From positions 5,499,754 through 5,563,753 of the forward strand of contig NZ_CP040018.1 of NCBI RefSeq assembly GCF_005280255.1: 64,000 nt of DNA, in the 5' to 3' direction. The stretch is from Arthrobacter sp. 24S4-2 (GTDB lineage Bacteria > Actinomycetota > Actinomycetes > Actinomycetales > Micrococcaceae). The notes beneath the pieces are model-generated. The model made no database searches, was not told where the DNA came from, and was given only the letters and a program-made list of their open reading frames with translations. The position numbers and the translations under genes are program-made. Below are positions 57,047 through 64,000 of the stretch, piece by piece; position 1 is the stretch's first letter; the number at the start of each line of letters is the position of its first letter.

Positions 57047-57862
57047 AACGCCACCTGGATCCACGTGCCCTCAGAAGGGCCCGCTCCACGAGCGATAGGC
57101 CGGCATCTGCCGCAGACTCAAAAGGCGCTGAACAGACGCTCGGAGGCGTGGTCATCTGCCCGGCTCGTATCCCAACGGAATGAACCAACTCCCAAGCAGC
57201 GATGGCCCGCAGGGCGCCCATCATGCTGTTGTGGTTGTCCGTCGCTAGGCGTCAAACGATTCAAAGAAAGACAATAGAGTGAAGGCTCCACTGAGAACAA
57301 CGAAGTTGCCAACGCACGCACCACCATGCAGGTAGCTCAGCAGCGCCTCCACCCTAAAACTCCGGGGGGCTTGGTATTCAACGGCCACCTCGGCGCAATT
57401 CGCCTGCTAGCACTCTTCCGCCGGATTAGTGGTCCCTCAGCGGTTGAGGGGAGCCCCTGCTCGTTCAAATTGTCCCGAACGGCGCTCTGAACGCCCCGCG
57501 GTACGGCTGGCCGTCGTCTGTTGGAATGAGCATGCCGACCCCATTAGCCGGCCTCGAGCCCAGAACCACCTTGGGTGGCGCCAGCAGGCGGTGCGCCAAG
57601 CGACCATTGGCGGTGCCCGAAAGGCCCGTGGGCGGTGCCCGTGGAGCGCGCAGCGGTGTCGATGGGCGCTGATTGCGGAGCCCGCAGCCAGGGGGCGGGA
57701 CCAGGGGCAACAACGGACGTCCCGGCCGGGGACCGCATCGAGCCCAATGAGAAGCCTCGACGCGAGAAGAGGCCTCGACGAGTCATCGAATGCCGTCAAT
57801 GAGCCCAAGCTGACGCCGTTGGCCGCGTTCCAGTGCCTACTGCCCAATATTTGGGCAAAAGA

Positions 57863-57892
57863 TAGGGCCTGTTTCACGTGAAACAGGCCCTA
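57863..57892 (-). terminator. parB terminator containing parS site 8
   Basis: The perfect parS TGTTTCACGTGAAACA (57870-57885) lies at the centre of a 30-bp perfect palindrome beginning TAGGGCC and ending GGCCCTA. It is 16 bp after the parB stop. On the parB strand the palindrome is followed by TCTTTT, so its RNA would form a stem with a short U run. The outer arms GGCAAA(G) / (C)TTTTGCC extend the pairing. The site can serve ParB and stop parB transcription. Confidence 0.75.
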
Positions 57893-57908
57893 CTTTGCCA
57901 GCGGCGAT

Positions 57909-59105
57909 TTAGTTCTCGGATCCCGGGCTGAGAACTTCCATGATCCGGTTCAAATCCTCCACGCTGGCGAACTCGATGCTTACGCGGCCCTTCCTCGCAC
58001 CAAGGGAGATCTTGACGTTGGTGTCCAGGCGGTCCGAGAGCGATGAGGCGAGATAGTCCAGCCGCTCATGCCGCGCGCCAGGGCGGGGAATGTTGTTCTT
58101 AGTCGGAGTCGCAGGGCTTTGGTAGAGCGTAACCGCTTCCTCAGTCGCGCGAACCGACATGCCTTCGGCAACAATCTTCTGCGCCAGCCGTTCCATAGCG
58201 GCCGCGTCCGGAAGGCCGAGAAGGGCACGGGCATGACCCGCTGACAATACACTCGCAGCCACGCGCCGCTGGACCAGCGGGGGCAGCTTGAGGAGACGAA
58301 GAGTGTTGGAGACCTGGGGGCGCGAACGGCCTATGCGGTCGGCAAGCTGTTCGTGGGTGGTGCCGAAGTCTTCAAGCAGCTGCTGGTAGGCCGCCGCCTC
58401 TTCCAGCGGGTTTAGCTGGCTGCGGTGGAGGTTTTCGAGAAGCGCGTCCCGCAGCAGGTCGTCGTCGGTGGTGTCCCTGACGATTGCCGGGATTGTTTCG
58501 AGTCCGGCAGCCTGTACGGCCCGCCACCGGCGTTCACCCATGACGAGCTCAAACGGTTCGCCACCTTCTTCGGTTGAAGTACGGACAACAATTGGCTGGA
58601 GGACGCCAATTTCCCTGACGGAGTGGATGAGCTCTGCCATGTCGTCTTCATCGAAGACGGAACGTGGTTGCTTGCGGTTCGGGTGGATGTCCCCGACTGG
58701 AATCTCTGCGAACCTGACACCGGGCACTTCGACAAGTTCCGGTCCCTCGTCTTTGGCGTCAGCCGCCGACAACGTGTCCGACACGTTCGGTTCGGGAGCC
58801 TCGTCCGAGCCGGTTGTTGCCGCGGCGTCCGAACCCTTATCGGTCGAGGGCTTCCCTGTGGCGTATTCTTCTGTCGCAGCAGGATCCGCCGCGGACTGCA
58901 GGTTACGTGACGTGGACCGGGCTGCCTCAGCGGCGTCCTCTTCGATGAGAATGCTCGCGGCCGACGTCGGTTTCTTGCGGGCCTCCGGGAAGAACAAGTC
59001 CACTGGCCGTGAAGGCGCTGCACCGTTGCCGGAAGCGTTAGCCGGAGCGGAACTTGGAATGAGTGCGCCAAGACCACGACCGAGGCCGCGTCGCTTATCG
59101 CTCAT
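57909..59105 (-). CDS. parB: Chromosome-partitioning protein ParB
   Basis: CTPase clamp of 398 residues that loads at parS and spreads along the chromosome. It opens with the conserved ParA-activating peptide KRRGLGRGLGAL. A long Ala/Ser/Thr/Glu-rich linker (about 20-125) is longer than usual. The CTP-binding N-domain includes IHPNRKQPRSVFDE, GERRWRAVQAAG and ENLHRSQLNPLEEAAAYQ. The helix-turn-helix that reads parS covers QLADRIGRSRPQVSNTLRLLKLP. The C-terminal dimerisation domain ends the protein. It lies 65 bp downstream of parA in the same operon. Confidence 0.95.
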   Translation of the reverse strand: MSDKRRGLGRGLGALIPSSAPANASGNGAAPSRPVDLFFPEARKKPTSAASILIEEDAAEAARSTSRNLQSAADPAATEEYATGKPSTDKGSDAAATTGSDEAPEPNVSDTLSAADAKDEGPELVEVPGVRFAEIPVGDIHPNRKQPRSVFDEDDMAELIHSVREIGVLQPIVVRTSTEEGGEPFELVMGERRWRAVQAAGLETIPAIVRDTTDDDLLRDALLENLHRSQLNPLEEAAAYQQLLEDFGTTHEQLADRIGRSRPQVSNTLRLLKLPPLVQRRVAASVLSAGHARALLGLPDAAAMERLAQKIVAEGMSVRATEEAVTLYQSPATPTKNNIPRPGARHERLDYLASSLSDRLDTNVKISLGARKGRVSIEFASVEDLNRIMEVLSPGSEN

Positions 59106-59170
59106 GGATAAATCCCTCCAATGGAAGAGCCCGGCAGACCCGGCTCTGGCTAGTGCAATTGTTGAAAATT

Positions 59171-60238
59171 CTAACGTTCAGCGATTTCCGCTGCGGCTTC
59201 CAAGTAGGACAGTGCACCGCTGGAGGACGGATCGTAGGTCATCACGGTCTGCTGGTAACTGGGCGCCTCGGAAATCCTGACCGATCGGGGCACCACGGCG
59301 CCGAGGACCTGGTCGGGGAAGTGCTGCCGTACCTCTGCAGCTACCTGGGCTGCCAGGTTCGTGCGCCCGTCGTACATCGTGAGGAGGATGGTCGACACGA
59401 CCAAGTCCGCATTGAGGTGCTTCTGGATCATCTCGATGTTCTTCAGCAACTGGCTGAGGCCCTCCAGCGCGTAGTACTCGCATTGGATGGGAATGAGGAC
59501 TTCGTTGGCCGCGCAGAAGGCGTTGACCGTCAGGAGGCCCAGGCTCGGCGGGCAGTCAATGAAGATGTAGTCCAGCCGGGCCTCGCCGGCTTTCTCGCGT
59601 TCCTTGGCATAAACGTCGATGGCGCGCCGGAGCCGCTGCTCCCTGGCAACGAGCGAAACCAGTTCAATTTCGGCGCCGGCGAGGTGGATGGTTGCCGGTG
59701 CACAAATCAGATTATCGATGTCCGGGCACTGCGCCACGACGTCTTTGAGCGGCAAGTCGTTAATCAGGACGTCGTAAATGCTGTCCACGTCAGCGTGGTG
59801 TTCGATGCCGAGTGCTGTGGAGGCGTTGCCCTGCGGGTCTATGTCGATGACAAGGACGTTGAGTCCGGCAGCGGCGAGGGCAGCGGCGATGTTCACCGTG
59901 GTGGTGGTTTTGCCCACTCCGCCCTTCTGGTTGGACACCGTGAAGATGCGGGTCTTTTCCGGCTTCGGAAGATCCCGGCCAATCAGCCGTTCCCGGCGCT
60001 TGTTCTCGTGCGCCAGTTCGCGTGCGATCGGACTGGAGTCATCGATGGAATCCATGATGTTCCCACTGAGGGAGTCGGCAGTTTCACGTGAAACCGCCGT
60101 CGACTTGGAGCGGTTCGAAACCGAATTCAGATGATTCCACGAGTCACTCTGGGCAATTGAGGGCGCAACGATGGCCCGCGCGGACCCCAGGGACACGAAC
60201 GGGGGTATCCGCTGTGTGGAGGCTTCGCTACTGGTCAC
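59171..60238 (-). CDS. parA: Chromosome-partitioning ATPase ParA
   Basis: Walker-type ATPase that positions origins with ParB. The deviant Walker A NQKGGVGKTTTTVN is complete, with the signature Lys, and DIDPQGNASTALG and YIFIDCPPSLGLLTVNA follow. The frame allows 355 residues from GTG 60238 or 294 from ATG 60055; the ribosome sites of both are weak. Between them lies a parS site whose codons spell VSRET. The extra N-terminal 61 residues are Ser-rich and disordered. If translated they add a tail unlike minimal ParA, but similar tails exist in actinobacteria. Confidence 0.93.
   Translation of the reverse strand: MTSSEASTQRIPPFVSLGSARAIVAPSIAQSDSWNHLNSVSNRSKSTAVSRETADSLSGNIMDSIDDSSPIARELAHENKRRERLIGRDLPKPEKTRIFTVSNQKGGVGKTTTTVNIAAALAAAGLNVLVIDIDPQGNASTALGIEHHADVDSIYDVLINDLPLKDVVAQCPDIDNLICAPATIHLAGAEIELVSLVAREQRLRRAIDVYAKEREKAGEARLDYIFIDCPPSLGLLTVNAFCAANEVLIPIQCEYYALEGLSQLLKNIEMIQKHLNADLVVSTILLTMYDGRTNLAAQVAAEVRQHFPDQVLGAVVPRSVRISEAPSYQQTVMTYDPSSSGALSYLEAAAEIAER
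60080..60095. promoter_or_regulatory. parS site 9, inside parA
   Basis: AGTTTCACGTGAAACC contains the perfect core GTTTCACGTGAAAC and sits in or just before the parA coding start. It may let ParB loading influence expression of its own operon. Confidence 0.88.
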
Positions 60239-60325
60239 TGTGACACACTCACTCTCATTCGGCTTTTTCTGCCGTTCACTAGCCTAACCGCTTCCCCCTA
60301 ATGTCCTGCGGCACCGGGCCAGCAG

Positions 60326-60976
60326 CTAGGCAATCTTTTGCGTCTTATTAACAATGATCCGGACCACGGTGGTGGGTTCCTCCAACAGGTCCTCACCGAC
60401 TACCACGACAGACGTCTGAACGCCGCCGAGCTTGCGGATGGCCTTGGAAGCCTTCTCTATTTCTTCACCGGCGCTTCGCCCCTTGATGGCAACGACCTCG
60501 CCCTTGCCGCCCAGCAACGGGATCGTGAGGCCGGCCAGATTGGACAGCGCCGACACCGCGCGGGCCGTGACGACGTCTGCGTTGACCATGCCCACGGCCA
60601 GTTCAGCGCGGGTGCGCATCACGGTGACATTCGTAAGGCCAAGATCATCCACCACTTCCTGGAGCCAAATCACCCGGCGTTCCAACGGTTCGATCAGGGT
60701 CAGTTCCAGATCCGGGCGGGCAATCGCGAGGCACAGACCGGGGAGTCCGGCTCCGCTGCCTACGTCCGCAACATGGCTGCCCTGCGCGATTTCACGTTCA
60801 ATCACGGCGCAATTCAACACGTGCCTGCTCCAGAGCCGGGGAATCTCGCGCGGGCCGATCAGGCCCCGCTCGGTCCCTGATGTGGCCAGGTGCTCCACAT
60901 AACGTTTGGCGAGATCCAGGCGGTCACCAAAAATCGCCTTGGCGGCCTTTAGCTCGGAAGCAGTGATATCAACCAT
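60326..60976 (-). CDS. rsmG: 16S rRNA (guanine527-N7)-methyltransferase
   Basis: Methyltransferase of 216 residues that modifies G527 of 16S rRNA. The S-adenosylmethionine motif VADVGSGAGLPGLCLAI is complete and followed by the acidic strand LTLIEPLERRVIWL. The start is ATG 60976; upstream in-frame residues overlap the jag gene and look unrelated. It sits in the conserved order jag-rsmG-parA-parB. Loss of this gene gives low-level streptomycin resistance in several bacteria. Nothing unusual seen. Confidence 0.95.
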   Translation of the reverse strand: MVDITASELKAAKAIFGDRLDLAKRYVEHLATSGTERGLIGPREIPRLWSRHVLNCAVIEREIAQGSHVADVGSGAGLPGLCLAIARPDLELTLIEPLERRVIWLQEVVDDLGLTNVTVMRTRAELAVGMVNADVVTARAVSALSNLAGLTIPLLGGKGEVVAIKGRSAGEEIEKASKAIRKLGGVQTSVVVVGEDLLEEPTTVVRIIVNKTQKIA

Positions 60977-60995
60977 TGTCAGCGTCCCGACGCCT

Positions 60996-61562
60996 TCAGT
61001 CTGCGGAGACAACGATGTGCCTCCCGGCACCTTCGCCTTCGGATTCGCTGACGAATCCAAGATCGGCAACTGCGTCATGGACGATCTTCCGCTCGTAAGC
61101 GCTCATCGGTTCCAGGGCAACAGCATCGCCGGATTCCTTGACTGAGGCCACAGCGTCTTCTGCGATCTTCTGCAGGTGGCCGGCTCGCTCCTGGCGGTAA
61201 CCATTGATGTCCAGCACCAGCCGGGAACGGTTCTCCGTGGCGGAAAGAACCGCAAGGCGGGTCAGTTCCTGCAGTGCTTCCAGGACTTCACCGTCCCGTC
61301 CAACAAGGCTCTCAAGCCCTGTCGACTCTTCCTCGGCCACGATGGAAATGTAAGTCCGCCCGTTACGGACCTCGATGTCGATGTCGCCGTCAATGTCAGC
61401 AATGTCCAGCAGTTCCTCGAGGTAATCGGCTGCGACGTCGCCCTCTTCTTCCAGCCGGCTCGCGGAAGAACCCTTGCCGGAATCCTGGATCTCGTCCCGG
61501 GCGTCGTCCTGGTCTTCAACGGCCTCGGCGGAAACGGCGTTTTCGGTGCTATCGACAGACAT
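60996..61562 (-). CDS. jag: Jag/KhpB RNA-binding protein
   Basis: RNA-binding protein of 188 residues. A Ser/Glu/Asp-rich acidic N-region (about 1-45) precedes a KH domain (about 50-120, with LESLVGRDGEVLEALQELTRLAV). The R3H domain closes it (ALEPMSAYERKIVHDAV, with the diagnostic R-x3-H spacing). It regulates RNA in cell division and wall control in firmicutes and is always found after yidC. The start codon overlaps the yidC stop by one base (TAATG). The Jag_N domain of firmicutes is absent, as is usual in actinobacteria. Confidence 0.92.
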   Translation of the reverse strand: MSVDSTENAVSAEAVEDQDDARDEIQDSGKGSSASRLEEEGDVAADYLEELLDIADIDGDIDIEVRNGRTYISIVAEEESTGLESLVGRDGEVLEALQELTRLAVLSATENRSRLVLDINGYRQERAGHLQKIAEDAVASVKESGDAVALEPMSAYERKIVHDAVADLGFVSESEGEGAGRHIVVSAD

Positions 61563-62538
61563 TACTTCTTCTTCCTGTTCTTGCGTTGTGGCTGGATGCG
61601 CTGGCTCCTGGCGTCCGCGACAGCAGCGGCAGCAGCGGCAGCTTCAGCCTCGGCGTCGGCCTTCTTGCCTCCCAGAATGGGTAGGGCTGGCAGGCCCTTG
61701 GCGGCCCTGCGCTCGGCCAAGGCCTTGGCGGCGGGTGATCCCGGCGTCGGCATGCGGCGGATGACGAAGAACTGCTGACCCATGGTCCAGAGGTTGGTGG
61801 TGGTCCAGTAGATCAGCACACCGATGGGGAAGTTAATGCCGCCCACGCCGAAGACAAGCGGCAGGATGTAGAGCATCATTTTCTGCTGGCGCATGAACGG
61901 GCTGGCCATGGCCTCTTCAGACATGTTCTTGGCCATGATCTGCTTCTGCGTGATGAACTGCGAGGCCGTCATGGCCAGGATCATCACGATCGACAGGACC
62001 CACACAACCACCTGGTCGCCGCCGCCGCCATGCAACAGGGACGCCGACAGGGGGCCCCGAAGATGCTGGATTCGTCGAACTGCACCACCTGCTCGTGGCT
62101 CATCGCCCCTATGCCAATGCCGGTCTGGCGCGCAGCTGTGATGCCTGAGAGCACCTGGAACAGCGCGAAGAAAAACGGCATCTGGATCAGCATGGGCAGG
62201 CAGGCGGAGAACGGGTTGGTGCCGTGCTTCTTGTACATCGCCATCTGTTCCTGTGCCATGGCCTGGCGGGACAGCTGGTCGGTCTTGCCCTTGTACTTGT
62301 CCTGGAGCTTCTTCAGGTCCGGCTGCAGGAGCTGCATGCCGCGCTGTGCCTTGATCTGCTTAACGAAGACGGGAATCAGGGCGGCACGGATCACCAGCAC
62401 CAGCCCGATGATGGACAGTGTCCACGTCCAGCCGTTGGCAGCCGGCAGGCCGATGGCGCTCAGGCCATCATGGAATCCGATCATGATGATGGAAACCAGC
62501 CACTTGAACGGGGCCATTATTGTTCCAAAGAAGTCCAT
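61562..62538 (-). CDS. yidC: Membrane insertase YidC, reading frame broken by one base
   Basis: Essential insertase for membrane proteins; 325 residues if repaired, with five to six helices. The first frame gives the N-terminal helix, MDFFGTIMAPFKWL, the conserved positive groove segment KQIKAQRGMQLLQPDLKKLQDKYKGK and FSACLPMLIQMPFFFALFQVL. It then derails after SSIFGAP. The second frame resumes with HGGGGDQVVVWVLSIVMI and ends in a Lys-rich tail. The break is at the C5 run (G5 at 62050-62054 on the + strand). One more base restores a continuous protein of normal length. Because the gene is essential and single here, an error in the sequence is likelier than a real mutation. It is between yidD and jag. 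Confidence 0.9.
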
Positions 62539-62554
62539 ACGATATCCCTATTCG

Positions 62555-62950
62555 TTAGGCCGCAACGCGGCCTTCTCCATCAGTCTGAGCAACCAGGTAC
62601 TTGTCCGGATTGTTCAGCACAACAATTGTGGGGGTCTGGTTTTCAGGCCAGTGACGGTGACCGGCGGGGACGTGGTCCACACCACCGGCATTCCAAGGAT
62701 GGCAGCGCGCCAGGCGCCGCGCCGCGAGCCAGCTTCCCTTGACGGCGCCGTGCACCGTGATTGCTTCGAGGGCATAAGCCGAGCACGAAGGAAAGAAGCG
62801 ACAGACCTGCCCGTACAAGGGTGAAATCACCTTGCGGTAGGCCATGAGCAGCAGAATGAGAAAGTTGCGGGGCACGTTCCAAAGGAACCTGCCCACGAGT
62901 ACCGCTGGTGGTTTTAAGAAACGGACGACGGCGGCAATGGAGTTACGCAC
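62555..62950 (-). CDS. yidD: Membrane-protein insertion efficiency factor YidD
   Basis: Small membrane-associated protein of 131 residues that helps YidC-dependent insertion. The family core is complete: LLMAYRKVISPLYGQVCRFFPSCSAYALEAI, with its three conserved cysteines region, then GSWLAARRLARCHPWNAGGVDHVP. A tail of about 35 residues after the core is longer than in E. coli. The GTG start at 62950 overlaps the rnpA stop by 8 bp, so the two are translationally coupled. Confidence 0.93.
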   Translation of the reverse strand: MRNSIAAVVRFLKPPAVLVGRFLWNVPRNFLILLLMAYRKVISPLYGQVCRFFPSCSAYALEAITVHGAVKGSWLAARRLARCHPWNAGGVDHVPAGHRHWPENQTPTIVVLNNPDKYLVAQTDGEGRVAA

Positions 62951-63353
62951 GCGGTGTCCCTTCCTGTGTTGTTGTCCGTGATTCCGCTGACGCGGCCCGA
63001 GGACGGCGGCCGCCCAGCCGTTTCATGGTCGTTTCCAGAGCGGCGTTGTAATCTGCCAGCAGTTGGTCCCAGCTGGCAGCCGCGGCCGCAGGCAGTGCCC
63101 GGACCACGATGGCGAACCCGGTACCGTATTCCTGCAACGACAAAGCGCCGGCTTCCCTCAGTCTCCTCTTAACGAGATTCCTGACAACAGCGTTCCCAAC
63201 ACTCTTGGAAACGATGAATCCGATCCGGCTTGGTTCGTCAGCAGCAATAGCTACCGTATATAACACTACGTTCCGGCGTCCATTGCGGACGCCGGAACGT
63301 ACAGTTGTTGAAAAATCGGTTGATGTCCTCAGACGGTTCCTGGTGGCTAGCAC
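62943..63353 (-). CDS. rnpA: Ribonuclease P protein component
   Basis: Protein subunit of RNase P, 136 residues, which helps the RNA subunit mature tRNA 5' ends. The RNR signature NAVVRNLVKRRLREA is intact and preceded by the conserved RIGFIVSKSVG region. The N-terminus (MLATRNRLRTSTDFSTTVRSG) matches the family; the start is GTG at 63353. A basic Arg-rich tail follows the fold. It lies 42 bp after rpmH, and they are cotranscribed in nearly all bacteria. Confidence 0.94.
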   Translation of the reverse strand: MLATRNRLRTSTDFSTTVRSGVRNGRRNVVLYTVAIAADEPSRIGFIVSKSVGNAVVRNLVKRRLREAGALSLQEYGTGFAIVVRALPAAAAASWDQLLADYNAALETTMKRLGGRRPRAASAESRTTTQEGTPRA

Positions 63354-63395
63354 CGTTAAACTCGCAAAGGGATGGTGACCGACGAGTCAGTGTAT

Positions 63396-63533
63396 TTAGG
63401 CCGACAGTTCGGTGCGGCCCTTGCCACGACGGGCTGCCAGGATGGCACGGCCGGCACGGGTACGCATACGAAGGCGGAAGCCGTGCTTCTTGGCTCGACG
63501 GCGGTTATTCGGCTGAAAAGTCCGCTTGCTCAC
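63396..63533 (-). CDS. rpmH: 50S ribosomal protein L34
   Basis: Very basic ribosomal protein of 45 residues. It opens with the conserved SKRTFQPNNRRRAKKHGFR and continues RMRTRAGRAILAARR, ending TELSA. The start is GTG at 63533 with GGAG upstream. It is too short to stand out by length alone but is unmistakable in sequence. It is the first gene of the rpmH-rnpA-yidD-yidC operon, adjacent to the origin, and is divergent from dnaA beyond the window. Confidence 0.97.
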   Translation of the reverse strand: MSKRTFQPNNRRRAKKHGFRLRMRTRAGRAILAARRGKGRTELSA

Positions 63534-64000
63534 GTTAGTTACTCCAGTGGATCAAAGGTGCGCCCACCCGATCAAAAAAGGGGAAGAACTGGCCGACGCT
63601 AAGTTTTGTATGTGGACGCTGCCCTCGACTCGTAGGACGCAGAACGTCAGAGAGATACAAATGAGGTCGAAAAGCGGACACAAAGGACTTCACAACGTTA
63701 GGCCAAAAAGCGCCCCTCAGTCAAACCGGGTCAGTCTTCACCACCCTGGACCCGCTGTGGTTAACGTCTGCCCACAGCCTGTGGATGAAGTGGCTCACAG
63801 GGCCCGGTTTCGAACCACAACGGTGTAATTATCCACAAGGCTCAACCCAGCTATCTTCTAGGCTTTTGATCCCCTAGAGTGGCTCAGTAGCCGATTATCC
63901 ACGCTCTGTGTATAACCCTGTGGATTAAGCCGAACCAGCCCGCTGGTTCAGGACTTGTGGCTGCAGGTAATGCAGGCAAGCAAGTTTGAGGAACTGATTG
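63534..64000. promoter_or_regulatory. rpmH-dnaA intergenic region with DnaA boxes
   Basis: The gap upstream of rpmH, running to the window end toward dnaA, contains boxes at 63829-63837 (TTATCCACA, perfect), 63895-63903 (TTATCCACG) and, on the other strand, 63907-63915 (TTATACACA) and 63919-63927 (TAATCCACA). A further reverse box lies near 63780 next to the palindrome CCACAGCCTGTGG. It likely holds the dnaA promoter under DnaA control and may form part of oriC; the dnaA-dnaN gap lies outside the window. No gene was seen. Confidence 0.7.

Larger units (their letters stand above)
50776..57862. other. 7-kb gene-free island with a parS array
   Basis: No credible protein gene was found on either strand. 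The longest open frames (up to 260 codons at 53066-53848) have flat third-position usage, no ribosome site and no recognisable domains, unlike every gene around them. It holds eight near-identical 16-bp parS sites, an 18-bp palindrome ACCCTCCCGGGGGAGGGT at 50924-50941, a DnaA-box cluster at 54590-55012 and three short tandem repeats. Most intergenic gaps elsewhere in the window are below 300 bp. The island is read as centromere DNA for ParAB. I saw no tRNA, insertion sequence or CRISPR. Confidence 0.75.

Noticed and set aside
61562..62035. A separate 157-residue membrane protein between jag and yidC
   Set aside because: It is the C-terminal half of YidC in another frame after the G5/C5 run.
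1..64000. tRNA or rRNA genes
   Set aside because: No cloverleaf-like segments or T-loop GGTTCGAATCC-type motifs with pairing arms were found outside coding DNA.

Overview
The window comes from a high-GC actinobacterium of the Micrococcaceae, most likely Arthrobacter or Pseudarthrobacter. It lies next to the chromosomal replication origin. The right end carries the conserved order rpmH-rnpA-yidD-yidC-jag-rsmG-parA-parB, all read leftwards from the dnaA side. To its left is the equally conserved actinobacterial block pcnA / NUDIX / murJ / pseudokinase / trxB / trxA. dnaA itself lies just beyond base 64000. Genus is inferred from gene order and protein character, not from a marker-gene comparison.

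Layout: (1) 1-13 kb is a surface polysaccharide locus with a Wzx-type flippase (cut by the window edge and frameshifted), two glycosyltransferases, a Wzz-like chain-length protein, a Wzy/O-antigen-ligase-like protein, a glycosidase-like lipoprotein and a 1560-residue secreted protein with DUF4082 and Ig-like repeats. (2) 13-42 kb holds ordinary accessory and housekeeping genes. They include an M18 aminopeptidase, a Tat lipoprotein dioxygenase, two small unknown genes behind a DosR-like box, an amino-acid permease, two separate NarL/LuxR two-component systems each paired with an ABC exporter, a PAP2-diacylglycerol kinase fusion, an MFS/DeoR pair and an ABC-F protein. An SLH metalloprotease, a MecA-like PBP, an HxlR/oxidoreductase pair and two membrane glycosyltransferases complete the stretch. 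(3) 41.4-42.4 kb is an AT-richer gap with two small ORFs that have strong Shine-Dalgarno sites. (4) 42.4-50.6 kb is tRNA CCA-adding enzyme, NUDIX, murJ with a separate pseudokinase, and trxBA behind a SigH/SigR-type promoter.

(5) 50.7-57.9 kb is the most unusual part: about 7.1 kb with no credible gene, in a genome whose other gaps are mostly under 300 bp. It contains eight near-perfect parS sites (core GTTTCACGTGAAAC); a ninth lies inside the start of parA. In the middle, at 54.59-55.01 kb, is a cluster of DnaA boxes flanking one parS and an AT-rich stretch. One parS forms the stem of what looks like the parB transcription terminator. The natural reading is an expanded centromere for ParAB, possibly combined with a second DnaA-binding module 9 kb from the dnaA-proximal boxes at 63.8-63.9 kb.

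(6) Three genes (flippase, DUF4082 protein, yidC) each lack exactly one base of frame, and each break falls at a G5/C5 run where six bases would restore the protein. Because yidC is essential, homopolymer sequencing error is the simplest explanation.
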